Part shown: in pieces, positions 56,715 through 64,000 of the stretch
Layout: every line of letters starts with the position of its first letter
How positions within the stretch are numbered: position 1 is the stretch's first letter
NCBI GenBank assembly: GCA_964194625.1
Contig: CAXMNC010000202.1
Coordinates: 6,162-70,161, forward strand
Length of the DNA: 64,000 nt
From: SPGG2 sp964194625
GTDB taxonomy: Bacteria; Pseudomonadota; Gammaproteobacteria; Acidiferrobacterales; SPGG2
Reading direction: 5' to 3'
Notes under the pieces: model-generated
Told to the model about the DNA's origin: nothing
Database searches by the model: none
Seen by the model: only the letters and a program-made list of their open reading frames with translations
Position numbers and translations under genes: made by a program

Positions 56715-56806
56715 AGTCCTTTGTTCGCTAGCCAGTCTGAATGCGGGAGGTTGGTCCGGCTAACGTGATCTTTAACCCGAACGCGGAATGATATCGTCCA
56801 ACACCA

Positions 56807-57457
56807 CTAGATCTTGCGCTTAATGGCATAAATCGCTAGTGCATCAGCAATATCTTCAGCCTCATTGGCGAGTTCATCCACGCGTTCGGCGAAATAGCGG
56901 AGTTGGGTCTTGTGCGCAAGCTCGAGATCGGAGGCAAAAACGGCCCTTTTCAGCTTGGTACTGATCTTGTCAGCTTCGGTTTCAAGAAACATCACCTTAC
57001 TGTTGTGATCACGCACTGCCTCGATATCTCTAAAGAATGCTCGTGCCGCTAACACCACCGCCTCGACGCATGTGACCACGGTTTCCGTAAGTTCCTTAAA
57101 GCCCCTGCGAAAACTGGCCGGAATCTCGGGCGCTTCGATGGAAAAGCGGTAGAGATCGGCTTCATAGATGTTAAGCAGGTAGTCCATGTTTTCGAGCAGG
57201 CTCAGCACGTCGCCCCGCAAGTCGGGAATAAGCGTCTGTGCGTATAAGTCAGTTTCGATGGCGCGGCGTAATTCGTCGCCGCGATGCTCGATGCCCTTAC
57301 ACTGCTCCAGCAACGCGTCGAATTCTTTACCCTGGCCTTTCTTCAGGTAGAGCTTAATAGCACGTTTGAAGACCAGGCCGGCCTCTGAGATCTTATCCAG
57401 AAACTCGTCGATCTGATTTTCGAGCACCCGTGTTCTTCCGAATAAATGCAAAGCCAT
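56807..57457 (-). CDS. DUF47 / PhoU-like phosphate transport regulator (TIGR00153 type)
   Basis: 216 residues from the ATG at 57457 (GAGGAC upstream). It is all helical, with LFGRTRVLENQIDEFLDKISEAGLVFKRAI at the start, CKGIEHRGDELRRAIETDLY and LLENMDYLLNIYEADLYRFSI in the middle and ELANEAEDIADALAIYAIKRKI at the end. The E/DxxxD metal clusters of PhoU-like four-helix bundles are visible. DUF47 proteins pair with Pit transporters and modulate them. The gene is 90 bases upstream of pit on the same strand, an expected two-gene operon. Confidence 0.9.
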   Translation of the reverse strand: MALHLFGRTRVLENQIDEFLDKISEAGLVFKRAIKLYLKKGQGKEFDALLEQCKGIEHRGDELRRAIETDLYAQTLIPDLRGDVLSLLENMDYLLNIYEADLYRFSIEAPEIPASFRRGFKELTETVVTCVEAVVLAARAFFRDIEAVRDHNSKVMFLETEADKISTKLKRAVFASDLELAHKTQLRYFAERVDELANEAEDIADALAIYAIKRKI

Positions 57458-57884
57458 TATTATTAGTCCTCGATCTCCGGGGCGCACCCCACCGTTATTT
57501 TCCCTGGATTCAGCCAGTCCCTACCGTACCATGCTTGATCGAAATCGCTACACCCTGGGGCGGACTTCGGCCGTCAGCAACTTGTCGTTGTTTAAAGCGA
57601 CCTGCTTTGGGGCGTAACCCACTCGAACGCAGCACAGCAGTGGCAGAAAATTGCTACGAGCGGTGTTCCCCGCAATGCTGCTGGCCCCTCTCTTTTGGTT
57701 ATATTTTTTAGTATGTTACTGTCACAGTCCGTACTGTCAATCGCGGTCAGATCCGCAGTTGGCCCCAATACTGGCGCAGAATTGGCTACTTGCGAAAACA
57801 GAGTGCATGGGTTGAAATTCCGTCTACCGGCGGTACTGGGCACGCCGCAAACGCTAGCTGATCTTTTGGGACCGGCTCGGTATC
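57458..57884. other. Intergenic region between DUF47 gene and small membrane protein gene
   Basis: About 430 bases without a supported gene. It must contain the promoter of the divergent DUF47-pit operon. A T-rich stretch (57690-57715) is notable in otherwise balanced sequence and could be promoter material. No repeat or RNA structure is evident. Confidence 0.4.
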
Positions 57885-58079
57885 ATGTTTGGTGCCGAAT
57901 ATGACTCGTTCTTCTACGATGGCATCTTCTTGACGATCATTGGCCAATTTACGCTTATTGCCACTTACGCCATGCTCGTTTTTATTTCACGTCTGCGACG
58001 TTTGGATCCTGCGCTTGATCGGAACATCTTCGACCCGGGCGATCTCGAAGATCAGGTCGACTCTTCGGAACAGCAATAG
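57885..58079 (+). CDS. Small single-span membrane protein, unknown
   Basis: 64 residues: a short acidic lead (EYDSFFYD), one membrane helix at about 15-35 (FLTIIGQFTLIATYAMLVFIS), a basic stop-transfer turn (RLRRLD) and an acidic tail (DPGDLEDQVDSSEQQ). This layout with a positive-inside flank looks like a real small membrane protein, but no ribosome site is clear and I know no family. It precedes the MetE-like gene by about 55 bases on the same strand. Confidence 0.5.
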   Translation: MFGAEYDSFFYDGIFLTIIGQFTLIATYAMLVFISRLRRLDPALDRNIFDPGDLEDQVDSSEQQ

Positions 58080-58133
58080 ACCCGAGTTTTTCTGACCGAC
58101 CCCCTTACCAGCACTAAACACGGCGAAATCACT

Positions 58134-59192
58134 ATGCGTCTCCTGACTACCTGCATCGGCGCCTACCCGAAACCTGACTACGTCACCATTCCGGACTGGT
58201 TCAAGAGTACGGAAGGCCCGGATACGCGCACACCCACCAAGGACTGGGCATCAGCCGTCGAAAAACTCGGCGATCAGGCGGAAGAAATCTTTGCCCGCGG
58301 CACCCGCGATGCGATCGAAGATCAGATCAACGCCGGCATTGACACCCCCACCGATGGTGAGATCCGCCGGGAAGATTATATCCATTACCACTGCCGACAT
58401 ATCGATGGTATCGATTTCACAAAGCTAACTGAAAAGGTACTTCGCGATGGGGCTTATAGTGCGGAGTTGCCGACGGTCACCGGTCCTGTCCGGGCACGCG
58501 ACCATTTTCTGCCGCATGATTGGCGGGTGGCACAGTCATTCACAGATAAACCAGTAAAGATGACCATACCCGGACCAATGACGATTTCCGATACCATCGT
58601 CGATCATTACTATGATGACCCGGCACGGTTCGGTGCTGAACTCGCCAGCGCACTCAACTTTGAGGTACTGGCTTTAGCGGACGCCGGTTGCAAAAACATC
58701 CAGATCGACGAGCCCCTATTTGCACGGCGGCGACAAGAGGCGCTCGAGTTCGGTATTGAGAACTTAGAACGCGCCTTCCATGGCTGTCCCGCCGGTGTGG
58801 TACGCACCATGCATATGTGTTGTGGTTACCCAAACCGACTCGACAACCCTAACTATCCTAAAGCGCCTCCGGAATCTTATTCGCAGCTGGCTGATGCAGT
58901 CGAACAGTCATCCATCGATGCTGTATCTATCGAGGACGCACACCGACACAATGACTTGACCCTGCTGGAGTACTTCAAAACGACAACTGTCATCCTCGGC
59001 GTCGTCGCTATCGCCAAGAGTCATATTGAGTCTGCGGAGGAGATTCGCTCACGCCTACAACAGGCCCTTGAACACATCGACGCCGAACGCCTGATAGCAG
59101 CGCCGGATTGCGGCCTTGGTCTATTAGGTCGTGAGCGCGCGATTGCCAAACTCCGAAATCTCTGTACTGCCGCCCACTCGCTAGGTAAGTAA
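58134..59192 (+). CDS. Cobalamin-independent methionine synthase (MetE) C-terminal-like protein
   Basis: 352 residues, equal to the catalytic half of MetE, without the N-terminal MetE domain. Zinc ligands are recognisable: His227/Cys229 in MHMCCGY and Cys326 in APDCGLGLLG; TDGEIRREDY, TIPGPMTISD and QIDEPLFARR are typical core motifs. Such short proteins transfer methyl groups between corrinoid, folate or sulfonium donors and thiols (MetE-like core methionine synthases, or catabolic demethylation proteins). It lies next to a homocysteine methyltransferase fusion gene, but convergent. Confidence 0.85.
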   Translation: MRLLTTCIGAYPKPDYVTIPDWFKSTEGPDTRTPTKDWASAVEKLGDQAEEIFARGTRDAIEDQINAGIDTPTDGEIRREDYIHYHCRHIDGIDFTKLTEKVLRDGAYSAELPTVTGPVRARDHFLPHDWRVAQSFTDKPVKMTIPGPMTISDTIVDHYYDDPARFGAELASALNFEVLALADAGCKNIQIDEPLFARRRQEALEFGIENLERAFHGCPAGVVRTMHMCCGYPNRLDNPNYPKAPPESYSQLADAVEQSSIDAVSIEDAHRHNDLTLLEYFKTTTVILGVVAIAKSHIESAEEIRSRLQQALEHIDAERLIAAPDCGLGLLGRERAIAKLRNLCTAAHSLGK

Positions 59193-59206
59193 TGGCAAAT
59201 ATAATG

Positions 59207-60964
59207 CTAAGCGCTTTGCTTAGGCTTTAGCTTCGCCTCGATTAAATACATCACGATTGCATTGTCATGTCCGAACTCCAGATGATAGGCGTCGGACATC
59301 TGTTCGACGCGGCGAATCTGATCGATATTCTCGTCGAACGATGGACCAAAATAGTGAAAACTAAAATCAATGACTGTCGATTCCAGACCAGCTGCCTCCA
59401 TAAGCTCGGCTGTCGCAAGCTGACTAAGAATCGAGATTTGCATGAGGTAGGCAGTACCCTCATCGGCCAACATATCGGGTAGCAGCCGGATCAAGTGGTC
59501 GAGTAGATTCCTGCCCCAGAAATCCATGGGCCGATGTCCTATGAACTCTCCCATCGGATCCACCGGCATCTGGTACAGACTAGCCACAACCAAATCGTAT
59601 TTCTGCTCGGGCAGGTAAGTGTACAGATCCACCGCCTCGCCGCTAACACGATCGGCGACGTTGTTGCGAAATGCATTGGCAAGCGTATTGGCGACCGCTT
59701 CGCGTTGGATGTCGACTGCGTGTACTTGGCGGGCACCGTTTAGGGCGAGCTGTATTGTCAAGATCCCGGTGCCGCAGCCGACGTCGAGACATCGCTTGCC
59801 CTTGCCGACACCTGAGCTGAAAAGATACTTCCACAACAGAAAGCTTCCCTGGGTGGGCTGGAACACCCCACGGTCACAAACAATTTCAGGAAAACTAAGC
59901 GGAAACAGATCGCGTTGTTTGTCGTCAAGCCAACGTGCCGGCGCTTTCGCCTTTCGGTCAGCCCTGAGCTTGGCGCTGGTCGAATCTTTAGCAACACGAC
60001 TAGAGGTGCGACCAGGTTTTGTGTTCACCAGTGCTCGCCGCGCGGCATCGATGTGTTCGGGGGTAACACCACAACAACCACCGACAATCTGTGCCCCCTC
60101 TTCACGCCATTGTAGCGCCAATCGCGCGTAGTCCTCGGGACCGACGCTATCATCGAATTTCCAACCCGGGTCTAGGTAATGGCCGAGATTGGGGTAGACC
60201 CCAAGCGGCAGATCGGTAAAGTCTCGCAACCAAGGTAACATATCGGGCACGTGATCGATGGGCAAGCAATTGATCATCAGCCCACCGATACCTATTTTTT
60301 CGAACTGCCGAGCCGCACGCCCAAACAGATCGCCTTCCGGGCCACCCCAATGTTGACCATACACGCCACAAACGCCTTGACGGCAACGACGAAAACTAAG
60401 CCACACCGGTAGCCCCGTGCCAAGCATCATCTCTATGGCGGGAAACGTCAGATTCTCACGGATGAGTGATAATGTTTCCATCAAGATGAAGTCGGGCGGA
60501 TCTTCCTCGAACACACGCGCCAACAGTTCGAGCGTGCCTTGTCGCTGCACGTTGTCCACATCGCCATTGAGACTAAACGCCACCGCACATTGGTCTTTCT
60601 TGCCGGCTTCGTCGATCGCCTGGCGTACGAGTCTTACGCCAAGTCTCGCTATGTCCATCCAGTGGCTCGGACCGGCCGATGCAACCGATGTGCGCGCCTC
60701 CATTTCTGGCGCGTTCATGATTGCCCAAGTATCGGTGGAAATGATATTGCAGCCGGCGTCGATATATCGACGGTGAACGTCTAAGGTAGCACGCGGTGCA
60801 TTATATAGACCCCAGGTTCCCCACAGTTGCTTGTCACTAAGGCGGAAGTCTTTGAGGCCGATTTGCTGCAATTCGGTAGCGATGCCACCATCCAGAATTA
60901 CACACTGGTGGTCCGCAATGAGCTGTTGGATCCGCTGGTAAGGGTCAGAGTAGCTGTTAGGCAT
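59207..60964 (-). CDS. Homocysteine S-methyltransferase fused to a SAM-dependent methyltransferase
   Basis: 585 residues. Residues 15-312 are a betaine/S-methylmethionine-type homocysteine methyltransferase barrel: ILDGGIATELQ, then the zinc cysteines at Cys233 (INCLP) and Cys297-Cys298 (GGCCGVTPEHI). A linker of about 40 basic residues leads to a class I methyltransferase (350-585) with motif I LDVGCGTGILT at 393-403, and VVASLYQMPVD where N6/N5 methylases have an NPPY-like motif. The ATG overlaps the arsC stop by eight bases, making it the last gene of the arsenic operon. Substrates unknown; the fusion is uncommon to my knowledge. Confidence 0.85.
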   Translation of the reverse strand: MPNSYSDPYQRIQQLIADHQCVILDGGIATELQQIGLKDFRLSDKQLWGTWGLYNAPRATLDVHRRYIDAGCNIISTDTWAIMNAPEMEARTSVASAGPSHWMDIARLGVRLVRQAIDEAGKKDQCAVAFSLNGDVDNVQRQGTLELLARVFEEDPPDFILMETLSLIRENLTFPAIEMMLGTGLPVWLSFRRCRQGVCGVYGQHWGGPEGDLFGRAARQFEKIGIGGLMINCLPIDHVPDMLPWLRDFTDLPLGVYPNLGHYLDPGWKFDDSVGPEDYARLALQWREEGAQIVGGCCGVTPEHIDAARRALVNTKPGRTSSRVAKDSTSAKLRADRKAKAPARWLDDKQRDLFPLSFPEIVCDRGVFQPTQGSFLLWKYLFSSGVGKGKRCLDVGCGTGILTIQLALNGARQVHAVDIQREAVANTLANAFRNNVADRVSGEAVDLYTYLPEQKYDLVVASLYQMPVDPMGEFIGHRPMDFWGRNLLDHLIRLLPDMLADEGTAYLMQISILSQLATAELMEAAGLESTVIDFSFHYFGPSFDENIDQIRRVEQMSDAYHLEFGHDNAIVMYLIEAKLKPKQSA

Positions 60965-61499
60965 GATCGCTGCGATGCGTGCAGATCGCTTTAGCTACGC
61001 CGCTCGAAAGTTCGCTAAGGTCAGCCAGTTTTCGTCGAAGTGTTTCCGTGTCCAGCTTTTCCAAAGGCAGATTGACAAAAACGGACAGGGTGTTGTTGAT
61101 ACGTCCATATATCTCGGTGAAGAACGCCTGTGTTTCGGCTTCCGTGCCCTCGAATTTCGCCGGATCGGGAAAGTCCCAATGCGCAGTAACCGGCTTGCCT
61201 GGCCACACCGGGCAGGCTTCACCCGCGGCCTGATCGCAGACGCTAATGACAAAATCCATGGTTGGGGCATTCTCGCCGCAGAACTCATCCCAGCTCTTGG
61301 ATCGCAGATCCGCTATGGGATGCTCAAACCGAGTCAGCAACGCCAGTGTATGCGGGTTGACGCTGCCGGTAGGATGACTGCCGGCGCTATAGGCAGAAAA
61401 ACGATCCTGTCCGATGCGATTGAGGATGGACTCTGCCATGATGCTGCGACAGGAATTGCCGCTACACAGAAACAAGACGTTATATAAGGTATCGCTCAC
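60957..61499 (-). CDS. arsC: Arsenate reductase, low-molecular-weight phosphatase type
   Basis: From the GTG at 61499, just past the arsI stop at 61510, the protein has 180 residues; a longer frame would run into arsI. The P-loop is FLCSGNSCRSIMAE (nucleophilic Cys and Arg). The redox cysteines are in VISVCDQAAGEACPVWPG, and the general acid Asp is in WDFPDPAKFEG. This is the thioredoxin- or mycothiol-type ArsC, which reduces arsenate to arsenite via a Cys relay. No arsenite pump (arsB/acr3) is seen in the window. Confidence 0.9.
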   Translation of the reverse strand: MSDTLYNVLFLCSGNSCRSIMAESILNRIGQDRFSAYSAGSHPTGSVNPHTLALLTRFEHPIADLRSKSWDEFCGENAPTMDFVISVCDQAAGEACPVWPGKPVTAHWDFPDPAKFEGTEAETQAFFTEIYGRINNTLSVFVNLPLEKLDTETLRRKLADLSELSSGVAKAICTHRSDHA

Positions 61500-61509
61500 A
61501 CAACACCAC

Positions 61510-61974
61510 TCACGGCCGGCAGCAGTTACTCGCGCCCGATTGGTTCTCTGCACTCGCCTCTACGAGGCGCGGCACATCAGCAGACACGATCGTGTCATCG
61601 CCATAAACCGTTTCATCGGCGTAACTATAGAAAGTCTCCCAAGGTGTTCCCTGAGGATCGGCCACCCAGGCCTTGTCCGAAACAACGTAACAGCAAGCCG
61701 CTTCATTTTGTCTAAACATACCCTTATCCGCAGCCTCAAGTCGAGCCGTAATCTCCGTTAGCTCATCGCTACTATCGGCCTGTATACCAAGATGATCAAT
61801 CCCGATACGATTGCTGCCGCGAGTCGAAACCGCAAAATTTACACGCGGATCGTCTAACAACCATTTGGCGTAGTCGCTCTTTTCGACCGTAGGCTTCTCG
61901 CCGAACAAGGTAGTATAAAACTCGATGGACCCAGCGAGATCCTCAACCCCAATGTGAACGTGTAGTCTTTTCAT
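61510..61974 (-). CDS. arsI: ArsI/CadI-family VOC protein (C-As lyase candidate)
   Basis: 154 residues with the glyoxalase/VOC fold of ArsI: KRLHVHIGVEDLAGSIEFY, metal ligand His in RIGIDHLGIQ and Glu in PWETFYSY. It also has the arsenic-binding vicinal cysteines in AACCYVVSDKAWV, the hallmark of ArsI, which demethylates methylarsenite and related organoarsenicals using Fe(II) and oxygen. A further Cys pair sits at the C-terminus (SNCCRP). Start overlaps the arsR stop by four bases. Without the CC pair it would be CadI-like only; here the pair is present. Confidence 0.85.
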   Translation of the reverse strand: MKRLHVHIGVEDLAGSIEFYTTLFGEKPTVEKSDYAKWLLDDPRVNFAVSTRGSNRIGIDHLGIQADSSDELTEITARLEAADKGMFRQNEAACCYVVSDKAWVADPQGTPWETFYSYADETVYGDDTIVSADVPRLVEASAENQSGASNCCRP

Positions 61975-62333
61975 TGCTTACTCCTTTGTGCCGAAACGCT
62001 ACGCTTTCTAGACGAGCTCGACAGTAGTGATTGTGAACGGACGGCTGAGTACCCCTGACAGCAATCCTCGTTTAAGAACGCAAGCAGGTCGTCCATACCC
62101 TCAAAGTCAGCCGCGTAATAGATCTGTCTGCTTTCTCGTCGCGACGTCAGTAGACCGGCACGTTCCAGCTCTTTCAAATGGAAAGACAGAGTTGCCGGTG
62201 CCACACTGATTTGCTCACCGATAGCGCCGGCCGCGAGCCCGGCTGGGCCGACCTTCACCAGCAACCGAAATATGCGCAATCGGGTTTCCTGCGCGAGCGC
62301 CGCCAATGCCGCAAGGACCTGTTTAGTGTTCAT
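61971..62333 (-). CDS. arsR: ArsR-family transcriptional repressor
   Basis: 120 residues with a winged helix: LAALAQETRLRIFRLLVKVG, GAIGEQISVAPATLSFHLKELERAGLLTSRRESRQIYY. There is no CxC in the DNA-recognition helix. The cysteine pair in NEDCCQGYSAV near the C-terminus resembles the metalloid site of ArsR types that use C-terminal cysteines. It starts the ars operon and lies beside a perfect inverted repeat that begins at its start codon. Confidence 0.9.
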   Translation of the reverse strand: MNTKQVLAALAALAQETRLRIFRLLVKVGPAGLAAGAIGEQISVAPATLSFHLKELERAGLLTSRRESRQIYYAADFEGMDDLLAFLNEDCCQGYSAVRSQSLLSSSSRKRSVSAQRSKQ

Positions 62334-62363
62334 ATTTCGATATTATTGGAATTATCGAAATAT
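62332..62363. promoter_or_regulatory. Probable ArsR operator, 11-bp perfect inverted repeat
   Basis: ATATTTCGATA (62332-62342) and TATCGAAATAT (62353-62363) are perfect inverted copies with a 10-base spacer. They start at the arsR initiation codon, suiting a self-repressed operon. The position implies a transcription start very close to the ATG. The lysR gene ends 12 bases beyond. Confidence 0.75.
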
Positions 62364-62374
62364 GTCAAGCAGCG

Positions 62375-63259
62375 CTAGACCTTGGCGCGGCCCGAGGGGG
62401 CAACGTGATCGACACTCTCCAAGAACGCGCGCACGATGCGAAGTCGTCGACGCTCCTGCAGGCATACGACATGCTCAGTAATCTCCAGGCGCGCATCGCG
62501 TACGCGCAACGCACTCAGGCGCTTATCGCGGTCAAACTCAGCTTCCGATACCACGCCTATACCGAGTCCGGCTGCGACCGCCTCGCGCACTGCTTCGCGG
62601 CTCTCGATCTGCATGACTGCCTGCGGTCGCACATTTGCCTCCGCCAAGGCCGCTTGAAAGATCTGCCGCGTCACCGACGCTGCCTCACGCAAGATCATGC
62701 GTTGCGCGCCCACCTCCGCCAGACGAATCGACGAACGCTTGGCCCACGGGTGGGTACGCGGTACAAACAATACCAAACGGCTACGCCGGTAAGGGACAGC
62801 AAAGAACCGTGGATCATCATCGACCTTGGCCAATACGGCGACGTCGATCCGGTGATTGCGCAGGTCTTCTAAGACCTTGTCCGCGTTGCCCATCGACAGC
62901 GACACGTCGAGACCCGGATTACGCCGGTTGAACGCGGCCAGAATTGGAATGATATGGTGCGGGCCGTCTGCACCAACTTTGATTTGGCCCCCTTGCAACT
63001 CGCGCGCGGCCCCCAGTAGATCCTCAGCCTCCTCCTCCAACGTGAACAGGCGTCGGGTGATCGCGAACAAGGTGTTGCCGATTTCGGTCGGCACCACGCG
63101 CCGACCACGTCGATCGAAAAGCTGTACACCATAGGCCGACTCCAACGCCTTTACCTGGCTCGATATGGTCGGCTGGGTCACACCCAGCGCCCGTGCTGCG
63201 GTCGAGAAACTACCTTCCCGTGCCACCGCATGAAATGCGCGCAGATGTAGCGAATTCAT
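62375..63259 (-). CDS. LysR-family transcriptional regulator
   Basis: 294 residues. The N-terminal LysR winged helix (residues 1-60) has HLRAFHAVAREGSFSTAARALGVTQPTISSQVKALE, and the rest is a LysR substrate-binding domain (about 90-290). It is divergent, by 47 AT-rich bases, from a degraded 2-aminoethylphosphonate transaminase gene. Regulators in that position usually control aminoethylphosphonate use, so it may be an orphan of a lost phosphonate pathway, or now serve another target. Confidence 0.88.
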   Translation of the reverse strand: MNSLHLRAFHAVAREGSFSTAARALGVTQPTISSQVKALESAYGVQLFDRRGRRVVPTEIGNTLFAITRRLFTLEEEAEDLLGAARELQGGQIKVGADGPHHIIPILAAFNRRNPGLDVSLSMGNADKVLEDLRNHRIDVAVLAKVDDDPRFFAVPYRRSRLVLFVPRTHPWAKRSSIRLAEVGAQRMILREAASVTRQIFQAALAEANVRPQAVMQIESREAVREAVAAGLGIGVVSEAEFDRDKRLSALRVRDARLEITEHVVCLQERRRLRIVRAFLESVDHVAPSGRAKV

Positions 63260-63306
63260 TTTATAGACCTGATCTATTTTAAATATTTATCATAGTGATT
63301 TGACTT
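63260..63306. promoter_or_regulatory. AT-rich divergent promoter region between lysR gene and phnW remnant
   Basis: Only 47 bases, with ATTTTAAATATTTATCATAG in contrast to the surrounding sequence. LysR proteins typically bind T-N11-A elements in such a gap. No precise site can be defined by eye. Confidence 0.4.
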
Positions 63307-63560
63307 ATGAGTAGCAAACCGGTGATAGTACGCGCGCTTTTGCCACACCGAGGGCAACCACTGCCGGAAAAACCCGGAGATCCGTATCTTCTAACCCCGG
63401 GCCCGCTGACCACGTCGGCCAGCGTCAAGGCCGCTATGCTCCATGACTGGGGGGTCTCGCGACCATGCGTTCATTGCCACCAACCGTCGCCTGCGAGAGC
63501 GCCTGATCACACTGGCCGGAGGCATCCGTGCGTGCGTGCCGCAACAACGCCCTTGTGGCG
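63307..63560 (+). pseudogene. phnW: 2-aminoethylphosphonate--pyruvate transaminase remnant (frameshifted, truncated)
   Basis: The first frame gives PYLLTPGPLTTSASVKAAMLHDWG, the N-terminus of PhnW. At a run of six G (63449-63454) the frame breaks; moving one base restores SRDHAFIATNRRLRERLITLAGG and a degenerate ACVPQQ, corresponding to the conserved CVPLQGSG region. After that similarity ends and neither frame continues. About 280 residues of the normal enzyme are missing. It is a true relic rather than a sequencing slip alone, because the 3' part is absent. Confidence 0.8.
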
Positions 63561-63609
63561 CACTAAGTTGGCCGGTGCCTTACTGCAATCAGTGCAAGCG
63601 CCAGCTTGA

Positions 63610-63912
63610 TTCATCCACAACGCATTGATTTTAAATAACTACCTTGCTGTCGCGTTTTGCAACGTCGATACCGGTATCACGCAAGCGTCAGGCTTGATTT
63701 GGCGGGCGCAGACGGTATAGTTGAACGCCTCGGTTTTCCCGCCCCAAACAGCTAGGGGAGAGCCGCCGACACCACAACCCAATCTCATTCGGATGACATA
63801 AGATCGTGGCTGTGAACACCGAACTCAGCATTGCCGCACACCGGCAATTTGCGGCGAGTCCTCGGTGCGAGCGGTCCGGTCCCGGAAGAGATGTTACCTG
63901 AGGAGGACTCAC
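63610..63912 (+). promoter_or_regulatory. Leader region of the Tat-exported protein gene with strong ribosome site
   Basis: Just over 300 bases without a gene. The end holds AGGAGG (63901-63906) seven bases before the ATG at 63913. The rest shows no convincing gene, though remains of the phnW 3' part could be hidden. Confidence 0.45.
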
Positions 63913-64000
63913 ATGACTGACAAGACTAAAATCTCGCGCGCCTTACGCGACGGTTCGCGGCGCTCGTTTCTCAAGAAGTCCGCCGTAGTCGCCGCAGCTG
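63913..64000 (+). CDS. Tat-signal protein, N-terminal start only (partial)
   Basis: The first 29 codons are in the window. They contain the twin-arginine motif SRRSFLKKS followed by AVVAAA, a Tat signal peptide for export of a folded protein. Candidates include a TRAP-type solute-binding protein, a molybdopterin or flavin oxidoreductase, but the mature part is beyond the end. Confidence 0.7.
   Translation, partial: MTDKTKISRALRDGSRRSFLKKSAVVAAA

Noticed and set aside
59619..60131. 170-codon frame antisense to the homocysteine methyltransferase fusion
   Set aside because: Low-complexity, arginine/serine-rich translation and complete overlap with a strongly supported gene.
59207..60164. Arsenite methyltransferase (ArsM) for the C-terminal domain of the fusion
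   Set aside because: The domain lacks the conserved cysteines of ArsM; only generic class I methyltransferase motifs are visible.

Overview
The window reads as chromosomal DNA of a heterotrophic proteobacterium (Pseudomonadota). The large NAD-glutamate dehydrogenase, MocR regulator, Xsc, GMC dehydrogenase, GcvT-type demethylating dehydrogenase, YejABEF-like peptide importer and Tat-signal protein all fit a marine or host-associated alpha- or gammaproteobacterium. The dehydrogenase looks closest to the gammaproteobacterial type, but no rRNA or other decisive marker is present. I saw no tRNA, rRNA or CRISPR array.

Bases 1-13.9 kb hold catabolic housekeeping genes: the end of a 2OG-Fe(II) oxygenase, acetoacetyl-CoA synthetase, the 180-kDa-type glutamate dehydrogenase, an alpha/beta hydrolase, succinate-semialdehyde dehydrogenase, a zinc alcohol dehydrogenase, panC and mmsA. 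Bases 14.1-22.9 kb form an organosulfonate/omega-amino-acid module. It has an omega-amino acid:pyruvate aminotransferase, a divergent MocR/TauR-like regulator, alanine dehydrogenase, sulfoacetaldehyde acetyltransferase (xsc), a GMC flavoprotein and a phosphate acetyltransferase. Together these would convert taurine (perhaps also isethionate) to acetyl-CoA and sulfite while recycling alanine to pyruvate; with mmsA the same aminotransferase could serve beta-alanine.

Bases 23.0-30.9 kb are a scarred accessory island. It contains three methyltransferases, a NodU/CmcH-type carbamoyltransferase, a duplicated 3' end of that gene fused to a broken IS110 transposase, a primase fragment, an IS3-type remnant, and a HAD-membrane-coiled coil-pentapeptide protein of unusual architecture. 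Bases 30.9-43.5 kb are one long minus-strand run of eleven genes, most overlapping by four bases. It joins four glycosyltransferases, a histidine phosphatase, a polysaccharide-deacetylase-like protein and a small membrane protein to a complete YejABEF-like ABC importer.

Bases 43.9-52.0 kb carry a dehydrogenase/class V aminotransferase/methyltransferase trio. They are followed by a possible cyclic-nucleotide circuit: membrane class III cyclase, HD-type phosphohydrolase, free-standing cNMP-binding protein and an 882-residue ABC exporter with a degenerate Walker A and a large insertion. Bases 52.1-57.5 kb hold a DMGDH-like enzyme, a HAD protein and a Pit phosphate transporter with its DUF47 partner. 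Bases 57.9-62.4 kb have a small membrane protein, a MetE-like enzyme and an arsenic operon (arsR-arsI-arsC) whose last gene is a homocysteine S-methyltransferase fused to a second methyltransferase. The window ends with a LysR regulator facing a frameshifted phnW remnant, and the first codons of a Tat-exported protein.
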